This document shows, in pieces, positions 32,683 through 47,456 of a DNA stretch of 64,000 nucleotides (position 1 is the first letter of the stretch; each line of letters begins with the position of its first letter). Under the pieces are notes generated by a model. That model was not told the DNA's origin and did not search any database. It was given only the letters and a program-made list of their open reading frames with translations. The DNA comes from Meloidogyne chitwoodi (taxonomy: Eukaryota; Nematoda; Chromadorea; Rhabditida; Meloidogynidae), in assembly GCA_015183035.1 (NCBI GenBank), contig JACZZP010000004.1:1674001-1738000 (forward strand), in the 5' to 3' direction. The position numbers were made by a program, and so were the translations under genes.

Positions 32683-35600
32683 TTACATTGAAGTTTCAAA
32701 TGTATTTTCTTCTTTTTTATTATTTTTTCTTTTATTAAAAGAAGATTGTCTTAAAAATGATTTTGATTTTAGTTGAGTAGAAGAAGAAGAACTAAATATA
32801 TTTATTTATTTAAATATATTTATTTATTTATTTACTTTATTATATTTACATATTCTTTATTATTATTTATTGAAGAAGGTATAATATTATTATTATAAAT
32901 TTCATTATTACTACTTCCATCTTCCCTTATTTTTCTCTTTGATAAATTTTGTTTTAATAATTTATTTGAAATTGATTTCTAAAAAAATATTTAAAATAAT
33001 TTATAAAAAATTAATTTAATTTATTTTTTACGTCAATATTTGTAGATAAATTATTTTGTTTATTTTTTTCCATTTTAAATGTTGAATCAAAATATTTATT
33101 TTGATTATTCTTTTTTAGTGTTAAAGATGAATTAATTGAATTATTTCTATTAAAAATTAAATTTAAAAATTAAATTTTAAAAATTAACATACAAACAATT
33201 AGAACATTTCTCAACAGTTGATGAAGAAGTTAAAGAAGAATAATTATATAAACAATAATTACATTCATTTAAATTAAATTTTGGATTAATTAATGAATTA
33301 TCTCTAAAAAAATGATTACCGGAAAATTCCTCCTCGGAAAACTCCTCCCCGAATATTTTCGGAAAATTCCTCCCCAGATTTTTAGAAAATTCCTCCTCAT
33401 CGGAAAATTCCTCCTCAAACAGAATTACCGGAAAATTCCTCCCTGAAAATTCCTCTTTTAGCGGAAAATTCCTCCCAAAATAAAAAATTATTTTAAAAAT
33501 ATTTGAATAAAATAATTTCATTTTAACAAAGTTTATTCGATTAATTTATTTTTATGAAATAATAAAGATCGAATCAACCAATTGGTCAAATTGCCAATTA
33601 GGTCAAACCTCTTTAAACTAGTTGTTCGTCAACAAACCTGAATCTATTGGGGCATTTTATCACTTTTCCATTTTAGAGCCCAAGGCCGTTTGGTTTTCGC
33701 GCAAAACTTGACTCTATTGGGTGTTTGATAACTTTCCCCTTTAAGGGATTGGACCAATTGGTTGATTTATCTTTTGAGTTTCGATTTTGGGTTGATCTGA
33801 TCTTTATTAGTTCATAAAAAATAAATCTATCGAATAAACTTTGTTAAAATGAAATTATTTTATTCAAATATTTTTAAAATAATTTTTTATTTTGGGAGGA
33901 ATTTTCCGCTAAAAGAGGAATTTTCAGGGAGGAATTTTCCGGTAATTCTGTTTGAGGAGGAATTTTCCGATGAGGAGGAATTTTCCAAAAATATTCGGGG
34001 AGGAGTTTTCCGAGGAGGAATTTTCCGTACACCATAAAAATTATATTTTTATTTTAAATTAAGATATAAATAAATTTTTAAAGATAAAAACACAAATTAA
34101 TTTTTAATTTTAAATTAATAAAAAATCATTTTTAATAAAAAATTGTTTAATAAAGTACAGGGACTATTCTTCGCTTTAAATTAAATTTGTCAACTCCCGT
34201 TAAAGGTTTTATTAAATTAAAAAGAGTAAAATACCTTAGATAAAAATTAGGTAATAAAATAAAAATATTTACCTTATATTAGAAGAAAAACATTTAATAT
34301 TAATTTTATCATCTTCAACAGGTTTAGTATAATAAATACTATTATTATTATTATTTAAATATTCATCATTTATAGAACAACATTCACCATAATAATGTTC
34401 TCCAGAATTATTTGAAGAATTTGTAAAACTTTCAAAACTATCATTATTACAAGGTTTTTGTTGATTATTATTATTTTCATTATCTTTAATTAAATTTGTA
34501 AATTGTTTTTGTTGATTTATTTTTATTAATTGTTGATTACTTTTAATAGAATCTCTTAAAAATTCTTTTCTTTGAATAAATTGTTTCTTCTTTTTATTTG
34601 ATTTTAAGCAAGCAAATATAACAATTAAAATAATTGAAATAATAAATAAAGTTAATAATATTAATACAATTAAAAAATCATAACGCCATAAAAGAGGTTC
34701 TTTATATGGACCAGTTCCTATAAAAAATATATTTTAAATATAAATATATTAAATAAATAATCCTCAGTCAGATATAAATTAAAAAGATTAAAATATCATC
34801 AATTACTCTATCCCTGATTTAAACTTTTTTTCATAATTTATCAAAATTTAATTTAAATTCCAATTATTAATAAATAAATTAATTAATTAAATTTAATATA
34901 TCTCTGCTCACCACGTTCACAAACAAAAGGTAATAAATTATGACAATTTTGTTCTCCAATACTGGCTGTTCGAGAACTCATCCATCCACATTGATTTGAA
35001 GGTATTGTTACACTTGTAATCCAAATAGGTATATCATAAATAAACTTTTAAAAATTAATATTATTTATTTATTTTAAAATTATTACCCCAAATGAATTAA
35101 TTTTTTCTAATTCAGTAATATATAATTGGCCTAAATAATCTATACGAGTAGAAAGTTCTTTTTGTCGAGAATCCCCACTTTGCATAATTGGCAAAAAAGC
35201 ATTCAAATATTGACAGGTCTGAACAGCATCAGAATATGTAGATGCAGCACCAATAAAAATAAAACAGGACTTAAATTCTTCTCTCCCAATTAAAAACCAT
35301 CCAGCTGGACAATCACCTTAAAAAAGCAAAATTATTTAAAATAAATATATAATTAAATAATATTTATTTATTAAATTATAAAAGATTTTAAAATAAATAA
35401 CCTTCAATTAAAGAAGTATTTGATTCAAGCACTGGATCAAAATCTACGCGTATTAGCAAAGGATCATCATGTTGGTCACGTATTTTACCAGCAGCAGTTC
35501 CTATTGTGCCTGGTGGACCCCAATAATTATATTTTGCATTTATAGAAGAAATATCAAATTGTGGACTTTCATGTTGAGTAGTGACAAATTCAAAATCATT

Positions 35601-38600
35601 TAAAGGATTGTCAAAAATATTTCGAATATAAAATTGATTGACAGAGCTAGCAAGAATTGTTGAACGATAACGACTTGTTTCAGCACCAATATGAGTCCAC
35701 CAATCAAAACTAACACCTTTTTGACTGAGAACCTTTTGATAAATAAATTATGAATATTCACATAAAACAAAAATATTGACTCTAAAAATAAGTGAATGGG
35801 GGACTTAATATCTCTAACATAAAATTGGTAGAGCGACACTTCCGGACCGACATTTCCGGACGCCCACAAAAGCTTACAAAGAAATTAGTTTATTTCCCTC
35901 TTTAAAGGACCAATTGGTATAATAATTTATTCAAAAACTTTGTAGCATGGTACTAAATATATATCCAAGTTTTGGACCAGAAGTTTGAGTCCAGAAGCGT
36001 TGGTCCGGAAGTGTCGGTCCGGAAATGTCGGCCTGCCATAAAATTTACCGTCGGATAAGATACCTCTATACTATAATTTAAAGCTTTATCTTTTCTTTTA
36101 ATTTTTAGTCAATTAATACAAAAATTCTCAGATTTTCATAAATTTTATCTCATTTTAATAAAATAAATATAAACCTGTCGTTTAGGTCTTCGTTCAGTAA
36201 ATTCATCTGGCTCATGTCCAACATGAAATCCATAACGTTCGATATAAGGATTTCCATGCCCTAAAGCCAAATTATCTTCAAGATAATTATTTTGAAAAAA
36301 TATCTCTGTTGCTGTATTAGTAATTCCTCTATCATTTAAATTATTACAAGTATCAATAATATGCAAACCAACATTGTTATTAATTAAATTATAAGAAAAA
36401 TTAGAAGAAACACCATTTAAAATTATCTACAAAAAATTAAAGGTTTTAAAAAATAAAATAATTACCGTATCAAAATATAAAGCAAAATTGTGATAAATTA
36501 AATTTGCAAAAAAATCAGCCTTTTGTAATCCATTTCCAATAAAAGTAATAATACTTGCATTAGAGTTTTTTAAAAAAATATTGTTTTTAATTACAGCTCT
36601 TAATCGAGCAATTGAACTTGAACTTTTCGAAGAAAGATGAAGACCACCAATACTCCAACGAATTGAATTAGCACGAAAGAAGAATAACTAAAATTAAAAA
36701 AAAAAAAATAATTAATAGAATACCGTATTTCCTCTAATACACCGACCGGTCGGTTTATTTTTCAACTACACTCTAGGGTCGGTTTATTGGAGGGGGTCGG
36801 TCTAAGAGAAGGAGTCGGTTTATTAGAGGAAATACGGTAATTAGGTAAATAAATATTCAATTGGTTGTCCATCGATAAACTAATAATAATTATAATAATT
36901 AAAATTTAAAAAAATAATTAAAAATTTTGTTTAATCTGGTAACTATTTTATCATAACTTTTTTTTAAATAATTTATAAAGAAATATTAACTAAACTTTAA
37001 AAAATAAATTATATTTATTAAAAATTAAAGTTTATAAAATAGGTAATTTTTAAGAAAAAAGGAAAATATAAAAAAACAAAATGTTTTTACATATACAGTA
37101 TGACATCCAACTGAATATTTTCCCATAAAATATATAATTATTTTTGAAAAATATGTATTAGAGTTATTCACGGGACGGTAATACCGCGGTAATTTTCGGT
37201 ATTACCGCGGTAAAATTACCGGATTACCTTTACCGTTTACCGTACCGGTCGATTGTGAAAATTATCGGTAATTTTCGGTACCGGTAAATTACCGAATTTA
37301 CCGGTACCGGAAAAACGCATATGAATAACTCTAAAAAATATTATTAAAATATTAAATAACCATTATATTGTGTAAATTAATTTCAACAGCATTAATTGTT
37401 GTAGAAATATTTCCATAAAGATGATATCCATTATTATCAATTGAACATTGTTCAATAATTATATTAGGGCCAATTTCTCCCAAATTTCTGTAAAGAATAG
37501 CACCTCTATCATTATTTAAAAGACGAGAAGAACGAATAGTAACTTCTTCAACTCCTTTACGAGGTAATGGAATAGCAGGAAGATTAGCAATTTCTGCTAA
37601 AAATCCAAATTCTCCATCAGCTGCTGTTGCCCTTAGATGAAGAGAAATAATTGAAGAACGAGTTACAATGCTGCCAAATTCGTCAAAATTTGATAAAGAA
37701 TTAAATGAACGAAGAAGAGTAGAAGAAGAAAAAGTTGATCCAGAATAAATTGATAATTTATCTGGACGAGGAATACCAACAGGGCCATTGTAGAAATTAG
37801 CCTAAAAAATTAAATAAAGCAAACTATACCTATAAAATTATAAAAATAAATATTGTTATAATTTAATTTAATTAATTTTTTGTTTTTAAATTAAGTAACT
37901 TACTTGTAAAAAACGAAAGCCAAGATTTCGTCCATCATCCGAATAAAATATTTTAAGACAATCAACAGAAAATGAATCATATTTATAAAAAACAATTAAA
38001 CGTGTTTTAATTTTAATTTTTTTTCCTGCTGAACAAATATCCAAAAAACCAGGAATTTGATAGGGAATATTAAGAGGACCTTTTGGAAAAGAATTTTGTT
38101 GTTGAATAATTAAATTAGAAGAAAATCCTTTATTAGAATTACTTGAATATTGAGTTGCACTAGAATGATGTAATAGACCACCAGAAAGAAAATTTATAGC
38201 AATTCCAGGATTATTAGAAATGTTTAATCGACTAAGAACTAAATTTCCACAAGGTGGAAACAAAACTTGTATACCTCCCATTGATGAATTTGTAACGTTA
38301 ATATTTTCCAGAATTGGACATCTATAAAAATAAATATTTATTAAATTAAATTTTCACCTCTGAATGATCTGAAGGGTAGCCTCAAATAATGAATTATTGT
38401 GTGATCTACCTCCACCAACTAATTCTACATGTCTCAAAATTGAACGATCTCCTCCTCCCCCTCCTTTTAAATATCCTTCATTATCATCTTTTTTTTCTCC
38501 ACCAATATCAAGTTTATAATTAGCAAAAATAATTCCACCCCAATGTCCAATAAAATCATTAGAAATTGAATTATCTTTACCACAATGAATATAATTAAAA

Positions 38601-41600
38601 TATTCATTATTCATACATTGCCAATCTGATAAACGAGCAGTTAAACGTAAATCTTAAAATAAATTTTTAGATTAAAAAATTTTATATAATAATTTTACTG
38701 CATTGATCTAAATAACGTTCAAATCCTTTACATTCTCTTGGTTCCATATAATTTTTAACTATTTTAATTTTTGGATTATATGACCATTGTGGAGTAATCC
38801 AATGATAAACATTTTGATAACTTAAACCAAGTTCACGACAAACTACCTTTTTTAAAAAATATTTAAAAATAATTAAATTAATATAATAACCTGTGCATTT
38901 CTTAATGTAAAATGTTTATCACATGATGGAACAATTTCTCCACTTGTATCATTATAAAAATTAAGAAATCCTTTAAATTTTGTTTTTATTCCATCTTCCA
39001 TTAAAAATACTTTTAAACGTTGAAATTGAGCATTTTCACGTATAATTTCAGGAAATTGACGAAAAATGTCTTCACTTTGACTTGGTTTTGTTGCAAATGA
39101 AGAAATAGACAAAACTAAATATTTATTATAATTAATTAATTTAATACTATTTTTTATTTTAAATTATTTTAATTATTTTTATGTCATAAATATTAGTCTC
39201 TAGACTATATTCAAATAATTTAAAAAAAATAAAAATAAATAATTTACCATTATTTGAATTTTTATTAATTTTTTCTCTCTTTTTTCGTTTTCTTTCATTA
39301 ATTTGTTGTTTTAAATATCTCCATTCAATATCTAAATATTTTGAACGCCCTCCTCTATTATAATGTTTATAATTTATTAACTTTAAAGGTGTATTATCTC
39401 TTCGACGACGATAATTAGTTTCTTTTTGACCTTGTTGTTCGAAATATTCTGTTATATTAATTGGTTTAAAACGAATAGGTTGCCCTTTAAAAATCAAATT
39501 ATTAATAAATATATTCTCTAATTAACTAACATAATGTCCCATCCGCAATTAAATCACCATAAACCAAAATTCGAACATTTGGCCAAACATGTATTTCTAC
39601 ATTCTTTTCTATTGTAAGTGATGCTCCTGGCATTATCGTCAAATCTCTGGTTATTCGATAAGGTCGAAATGGTCGATAATGATATGGAAATGGATACCTT
39701 AAGAATAATAAAAAATATTCCAAAAATTATCAAAAACCATCTTTCAGGGTCTAATTCCAATTTAACATGTCCCCAAAGACGTCCTCGAAGATCATGTGCT
39801 GGTGGATCACGAGTTCCTTGTTTTGATTCAAAGGAGAATTGAACTCTTGTATAATCCCACCAAAAATTTAAAAATAATTCTTCTGTTGTGTAAAAAGGAG
39901 AGAAATGAGCAATACTCATAGAATTCCAATCATCAAAATCAAAAATTCTTTGGCCCAATTCTGCTTCATTGGCTACTCCCCACCAATTATGAGTAACATT
40001 TAGAATATCATTTTCAGAAGCCATTAATTGTGGTTTACAACCAGCCACCAACTCAAAATCCATTAAAACATTTCTATAAAAATATAATTATTAAAACAAT
40101 CAATTATCATTATTTTATCTCTAATTTTAATAAATTCTATTAATTTTTATTTTAACCTTAATCGATTAAAATGTAATTCAACTCTTTGAGTTCCAAAAAT
40201 GCCAATACAAAAAGAACGAGGCCACATTTCAGAATATTCATCAGATGGACGTAAAAAACGATTAAACTTTAAAAAAAAATATTTAAAAAATAATATAAAC
40301 TTAATTACCTGAAAATAATTATATTGAATAAATGATGGAACTTTTTCAGTGAAAAGTGCTTGACTATAAGCCTCAAATCTAACAATCCAAGCACCCCAAT
40401 TTGTAAAAAAGCGATTACGTTCCCTTAAAAGATTTAATTAATTATTTTATATAATTTTTAAAAATGTCAGAATTTAAAAGTTAATAAATTTCTTTACATA
40501 ATTAGTCTCTTTTCCATTCCTAAAAATTGAACAATACCCAAATCTTTAGGTGCAAAATTATCAGTAAAATTATTTGATGAAATATTTGCAAAAGTATAAT
40601 AACCAGAAAGATGAAAAGCAAAATTATAATTTGATTCAAAACGATTTTCAGTCATCTAATATTTTAAAAATAATAATTTTTAAATAACAATTACCAAAAA
40701 TGAATGTTTCTTTAAAGAACGTAAATCCCATATATCTGGTAAATGTATAAAAATAGCAGCACCTGTATTATTTGCAAAAGTATTTGACCAATAAATCCAA
40801 TGAAAAATATTTGCACTGGAATACTTTAAAAAACAATTAAACAATTTTTAAATTAATTTTACTAAATCTCTATGTGTATCAATAATAAGTCCTCCATTCT
40901 CAATTATTGAACAATTATCAATATGCCAAGTTATTTCAGCTAAAGGAGTACCTTCAATTATTTTATATTCTGGAGAATGTACCCATAAAACAGAATTAAT
41001 ATTTCTACTAAAATTTACTCTTTGAAACCAAAGCTTTTCTTGAGAATATCTTTTTTTTTAAAAATAAATAAAAAAATTAATAATATTTAAAAACCTATTA
41101 ACAATAGAATTATCAGTTAAAGTCAAATTGCTGTGATGTATAGCAGAAACTGCATATTGGTTTTCGCTAATTGTAGAATCATAAACATGTAAAAATTTAT
41201 CCAAATATTCTTGATGATCAAGAAATAAAATAAGCAAAATTAAAGAATATTTTCCTTTTGAACGTTTATAATTTAATCTCATTTTAGGGCCAGAAGAAAT
41301 TAATGGAAAATCAAAAGTATTGTAACGAGCACTCCATTTACTTAAAATATTTTTAATTTTAATTTAATTTTATTAATACTTTCCAGTTTGTCTATCTTCT
41401 AAAATAGCATCTTCATCACTTTCATTATTTGGTCGATTTATTAACTAAAAATAATAAATAAATAATCTTTTAATTTTTAAATGAGAAATAACACATTAAT
41501 TAAGAGTTTTCAAAATAAAAAGAATTAAAATAATATTAATAAAAAACATATTTGCCTGTATAACAAGTTTTGCGGGCATTCCGTATTGATGACCAACTGC

Positions 41601-44600
41601 TTCTAATTCTATTTCAAAATTACAAGGATTATTTACAACTAAAAATATATTTTTATATTAATTAAATAATATTCAAACCAAAAGGACAATCTATTGTTGG
41701 TTTTGAAATTAAAAATTTTCGTTGATCTAGTTGTGACTCATATAATTGTATTCTTTTTAAACGATTATTTGGTATAATAAAAATTCCATTAGCTTCAAGT
41801 TCTGGCTGTTCTCGTCTATCTAACCATGAAACAATATCTAATTGAAGGGTAGTAGAAATTTGTGGAAGATAACGAACACCAGCATTTCCGTTTTGACTAA
41901 TTAGAAGCTAAGAAAGATTTTTTAATTTAATAAATCAATTAAACTTTTTCAACTGAGAGTCCCATAGAACGAACAATCATTCCATTTCTTCTATTTCTAA
42001 TAATATAACAATCTCTAATCCCTGGTTTTCTTGTTAAATCATTATATATAATATCAATTCCATCATTATAATTATCTCTAAGTATTAAATTATGAAAGTT
42101 ATGATAATTCCAATCAATCTAAAAATTAAAAAAAAAATATATTATTCAAAAAATTATTTTTTTAAAAACTTGTAATGCTGGACTTAAGACAGGTACACGA
42201 AAATCAAAAAGTCCAGCTCTTTGAATAATCCAATTGCTCATAGTGGACAAACCAGTGTAGGTCATAGGACTGGCAAGGAGTGAGAAGCGAACACCAGCCC
42301 AATATGGAGGGGCACAACGTAAACCTTTTATTTCGAAAAAAATAAAATAAAAAACTAAGTAAATTCTTTAAAAATAGCGTGGATCAACCCTATTATATTC
42401 TGGCCTTGCTTGCTAGTATAATGATTTAATTGACTTACCAACAACTTCAGTTGAACGGCAAGAAGTTTTAATATTATGTAAAATTCCATCATGTCTACAT
42501 TTTGTTATATCATATTCCCTTTCCTCACAACGTATATTATCCATAATTATAGGTCTATCACTAGAACTAGCTAATGGAAATGTTCTCCAATTCTCAAAAT
42601 GTTCAGGATCAAGTATTAATCCTAATTGATTACAAGCCAATTGGGCATGTTGAACAGTCCATGAACGATTACACACTGTCCCCCATTGATCATCTTCTGA
42701 TCCAATTCTTACTTCCAAACGACCAGCCAATACTCGATCTGAACCAAATTCATCCACAAGGCGAATATTTTCAGAGCGGGGTGGTTGTCCCAAAGGTTTA
42801 CTTGAGAAAAGAATTGGTTGAAGAGGACTACTGCTTATTTCAGTACGAAGAAGTTCTCCCTATAAATTATAAATAAATTATCATTTTCTAGTCAAATGAG
42901 TGATTTTTTTTAATTCTTATTAAATTTTCCAACCTGTACAAGCATTCCAATACCACTCATAAATTCAAGTGTAGTTCCTGGGGCTAATGTAAGTTTAGCA
43001 CCAGGTATAATATGTAAATCATCTGTTACAGTATACTTTCCAATAGGCAAATCATTATTCTCAAATATTGTACCTCCAATATGGAAAGGTTGGCTAATCT
43101 GTCTAAAAGGTCTAAAATATTGTTGTAAAAGAGTAAGTGAAGGAGAACGTTGATTACAAACTGCTGCATAAGGATTTATCTAAAAAAATTTATTTTCTTT
43201 TTAGATAAAAATTTTAATAAACATCAATAGAAGCTAATGAATAACGATTAAATTGGTCATATATTCTGTGCATAAATTTTTGAGCTAATGGATTTCCCCA
43301 ATTATTTTCACGAGCATCAATGTGTTTTGCGTGTTCTGATAATTCTGTTCCAATCTATGTATATATTTAAAAATAAATAAAATAAATAAATGATCTTTTA
43401 TTTTAAACAAAATTTTTGTTTTTAATCAAAATATTAGGAATTAAACCAAATTCTTTTTTAAATTTAAAAAATTAAATAATTTATTTTTACCTCAAAATCT
43501 GCATTAGGATTACCAAAACAATTATGTCTAATAATAACATTACTTGATGAAACAACTAATGCTGCATAAGGTGTTGATCTTGGTTTCAAAAATGGAAAAG
43601 GGTTGATTACATTATTTTCTCTAACCTTTTTTTAATTAATTAATTAATTAAAATAAAAAATATTATTTTTTACTTTACCTCATTTTGTTGATTAAATAAA
43701 AGTGTTTGATCATCTGCATCTTCATTTAACCCAATAGATATAATATATTGTCCAATATTTCTTTTTATATCATTTTTTGAAATTGTTACCTTAATATAAT
43801 TAAAAAAATTAATTTTTATTTGAAAATAATATTAATTACTAAATAATTATTTAAACTTAGAGTCAATTTAAAGATAGAAATTAATTTAGATTCAAAAAAA
43901 TATTTCAGTGATTCTTTTAATTTAATTAAAATTTTTAATAATCAACGGTATATAATAATAGCTTATAAACAGTACAGTGAACAAACATTAAGAGTTGGTT
44001 AAGCTTTAAATTTAAATAAACTCAAAAATCGTACCCTTGATTTTTATTTTATTTAAAATTATATTAATCCTATTAAACTGTCCTCTCATAAATTATATTA
44101 AATAAAAATATATTAATTTTACCTTTGCTGGTAATTTATTTAATTGAGGATGTTTAGCATTTCTAATAAGTAATGCTGTATTAGATATTCCATAAAAACG
44201 ATTACTATTTAATAAAAGTTTTGTATTTATACAAGGTTCCATTCTAAAGCCTATACCTGTACCTCCATGAATTAAATTCTTTAAAATAATTAATTTATTA
44301 ATTTATTTATTATTACCCCACTAATATCAACTCTCATTAATTTATTTCCTTCACTTTGACAAGAAAATATTTCAATATGTGGATGATAATTATTATTATA
44401 AAATTCAGTCCAAGTTATAAGAACATTTGGTTCTATAAATGGTAAATAATCCAAATTTTTATATTTTAATGAAGTTTCACAAAAATTGCCAACAAGAAGA
44501 CCTCCCCAAGCATTTTCAGCAATAATCATTTGAGGATAAAAAATATTATTGACTGGACGTCCTTTAAAAATAATTTCTTGATGTAAAGGCCAAAAAGGAC

Positions 44601-47456
44601 TTGAACTATTATGATGAAAAGCAAAACCTGAAGAGAAAAAATATTATTAAAGTTTATTAAAAAATTTAATTATTTTTAATAATTTATACCTCTCCAATGA
44701 TTTCCAATAATTCTAGAAGAATTAACATTTATTGATCCCCCAGCATAAGAAATATTTACTCCATCACCCCAATTCCAACTAAAAGAAGTATCATTAATCC
44801 AAATATCTGCAGAACCATCTTTTATTAATAAACCAGCAATTCCTTGATTTCCATCAACACTAACATTGTGTAAAGCAAGTCTATCATGTATAGCAATTGC
44901 TTGAATCTTTTTTTTTTAATTTAATTAATTTAATTAATTTAAGTAAATAATACCCCATTTCCAGTGTTATTTCTCACAAAACTATTAGTAACATTCAACC
45001 CATAAAAAGATTTAAAATTAACAGAAGCATGTACACGAAATAAAACTTCAACATCAGCAGCAACAATATTTAATGGTATTTCAGATATTATTTCACTATA
45101 AATATAAAAATATATTTTTTATAAAAAATATTATTAAATGGATAAAGTTTTAAAAAAATAATGAATTGTGATTTCTTTTTATTTATATATCATAACCCTT
45201 AATAAAATTAATTAATAATTCATCTTTATATTCTAAATATAATTATATTTAATATTCTACATTATTTAACTAAAGAATAAATCTTTTTTTAGAAAAAAGA
45301 TACAATAAATATAATATTCCAAAAAATATATTTATTTACTTACTCTTTATTATTATATATTTTTGGTATATATTCAATTCCAATTAATATTGGATGTCCA
45401 TTACTATTTAATGAAATACTTTGTGGTATAATTCCATTTAATAAAGGTAAACGATATCTTTCAAATTGGCAAAGCATTGGAAAAGTTGAATTACCATCAC
45501 AAATAACAAAAATTGTTTGAGAATTAGAATTAATTATTAAATGTTTATTTATTACGTCCAAAAACTAAAAATATTAAAAATATAATTTTCCTTTTAAAAT
45601 ATTTTTTGAATACTTGAATTGTATAGGTATAAGGTAATCTATAAGGTAAAGCAATATTTAACCAACACATTTTTGACTGTAATAGTCTATCAGGCACTGA
45701 AGTTCCATTTTGAAGATAGGCATGTACAAGATGTGGAAAAAATAAATTTTTAGGTAATTGATGTCCTCCTGAACATATTTCAATTTTAGGTTTTTCATGA
45801 AAAAAGAAAGAATGTCGATGATCTCGACCTTAATTTAAAAAAAAGTATTTTTATATATTTTTAAAAGAAATATAAAATTTAATATATAAATTAAAAAATA
45901 ATGTCAGCTTATTTTAATTAAATTTATCTTTTTGCATCAAATTTTTCGAAATATTTATATTTTTTAATTTTTTTACTTAAATGAGGTGTATTTATTGAAG
46001 ATCCTCCTCTTTCCAATCCTTTTGCTCTATTGCCAATTCCAATTCCAAGAAAATGTTCAGAAGTAGAAAGTTCCACATGTCTTTGTCTATACCAAATCCC
46101 ATCCCCTTGATTTCCATCAACAAGAGTTTGATTAATAAAAACACGTCCATCTAAAGTATCAATAATGGCAATTCCATGTCCTCTATTAAATCCAACTGTT
46201 GAATTTGCCAAAATAATTGGACCTTCTGGCTCAAAAAATTGAATTCCATCACGAGCACTTCGTTCAACTCTAAGACCATTCATTAAAGGAGGAACACCTT
46301 CTATATAAAGAGCAGCTGTTGTATTACCACTTAGACGATCATATCCAGCAAATAAAATATCCAAAAATTCAAGTCGTGAATGTGATTCCTTTTGTAAAGC
46401 AACACCGTCAGGGTCAGCAGGAATGTAGCCATAAGGTGAATGAAATATATGAAGACCTTTTGTATTTATAAAAAACAATATGTTAAATTAATTCTTTTTT
46501 ACCTTTCCAATGTTTAGCCCATCCCCGAAATGATGGTCGTCCCCAACAATAAATGCCAATATCATCCTCTCCTTGACAAAGATTTTCAGAAAGTGGAATC
46601 AAATCATGATCAGAAAATCCCTTGAAAAAACAAATTAAAATATTTAATAATTATAAAAATTACTTCACATTCCCAAAGATTTTTTGCCTCAGGCAAACAT
46701 CGTGGATATGGCATTACAAAAGGGTAAGTGTCATTATTTCTGACAAAAAACCTCCAAAATCCTCCATCTTCATATCCCATAGAACGACAGGCAATACTTG
46801 AATCAATATTTGTCCAATTAGTTAATTGTGTACAAACAGAGCGCCAACGATCACGAAACTTTACTTGAAGACGTCCCTGACGAACTGTTGGGCCATCAAT
46901 AAGACGAAAATCAGGCAGTTCCCATTGATATAAATGTTGTTCTTGATAGGGCAACATCTACATAAAAAAGTAATATTTTAATTAATTTTTAAATTATTTT
47001 TTATTTTTAAATAATTATTTAAATGAGGAAATAAAGAGAAGACAATAAAGTAAAATAAAGAAGGAAATAAAATTTAAAAAAATATACTTGTATATGAGCA
47101 AATTCATTTCCAATAGCTTTAAGAGTTCCATAAACTTTCATTCCAATACCTGTATCAAAATATATTTGAACTCCAGTCTCTATATTCATTGTACAACCAT
47201 CACCAACAATAAGTTCATGCTCAACCCTTTAATTTAATATATTTAAAAATTATCATTTAATCTACCTATAAGGTGAATTTCTAAAAAATAAAGTTACATT
47301 GCTTGAATAAAGACCACCCAATATATTTTTAATAGGTTGACGAGGTTGTTCTATTCCTTCAATTAATTCAGGCTGTTGACTTTTTATTTTAATTATTGAA
47401 AATATTATTAGAAAAAGTGATAAAAGATTTAATTGAAAGAAAAAGCAAAAAATCAT
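32683..47456 (-). CDS. Bark beetle/Anakonda-like giant SRCR and C-type lectin membrane protein
   Basis: One long minus-strand gene of more than 30 short exons. The start at 47456 gives a signal peptide (LLSLFLIIFSIIKIKSQ). An SRCR domain lies at about 46960-46500 (GRLQVKFRDRWRSVC, SIACRSMGYEDGG), a second at about 42760-42330 (GRLEVRIGSEDDQWGTVC, LACNQLGL) and a third at about 39100-38590 (VVCRELGLSY). Between and after them run right-handed beta-helix repeats, for example the region 46480-45960 and 41900-39500. A C-type lectin-like domain (about 35320-34915, ending LLPFVCERG) is followed by a TM (about 34690-34630) and a polyAsn/Ser tail ending in ETSM. This order matches Drosophila Bark beetle/Anakonda, which organises tricellular junctions in epithelia (family knowledge). 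ETSM is a possible class I PDZ ligand. At least four inverted-repeat elements sit in its introns. Exon edges are approximate, but continuity of domain order supports one gene. Confidence 0.82.
33321..34026. repeat. 706-bp inverted-repeat element in a Bark-like intron
   Basis: Left arm 33321 to about 33585 and right arm about 33780-34026 are inverted copies; both outer ends begin GGAAAATTCCTCCTCGG when read inward. Each arm carries tandem copies of GGAAAATTCCTCC; the left arm has one more unit. The centre contains TCTATTGGG..TTTTATCACTTTTCC words also seen in the element at 5957-6985. It lies in the intron before an exon that starts near 33303, so coding is not interrupted. The mirrored ORFs in the arms are artefacts. 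Confidence 0.85.
35820..36047. repeat. MITE-like inverted repeat with GACAYTTCCGGAC words
   Basis: Both ends carry two or more copies of the word CCGACAYTTCCGGA in opposite orientation, the outer flanks being TAAAATTGGTAG and CATAAAATTTA. It lies between Bark-like exons ending near 36175 and starting near 35733, so it is intronic. Confidence 0.65.
36721..36839. repeat. 119-bp MITE with TA-flanked inverted ends
   Basis: The ends are TACCGTATTTCCTCTAAT and its reverse complement ATTAGAGGAAATACGGTA. The interior repeats GGTCGGTTTATT and contains ACCGACCGGTCGGT. A TA duplication at both edges would fit Tc1/mariner-type transposition. It sits in a Bark-like intron. Confidence 0.8.
37159..37333. 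repeat. 175-bp MITE rich in ACCGGTAA and CCGCGGTAA palindromes
   Basis: The ends are TAGAGTTATTCA and TGAATAACTCTA, again bounded by TA. The interior is a string of palindromic words (TACCGCGGTA, TACCGGTA) that can fold in several ways. It lies in an intron of the Bark-like gene. Confidence 0.8.

Noticed and set aside
33177..34037. Two mirrored ORFs containing EEEFSDEEEFS repeats
   Set aside because: They are the two arms of the inverted-repeat element read in opposite directions, and the real exon of the Bark-like gene begins beyond the arm.
42574..42876. 100-codon plus-strand ORF
   Set aside because: It lies opposite the second SRCR domain exon on the minus strand, which has clear domain motifs.
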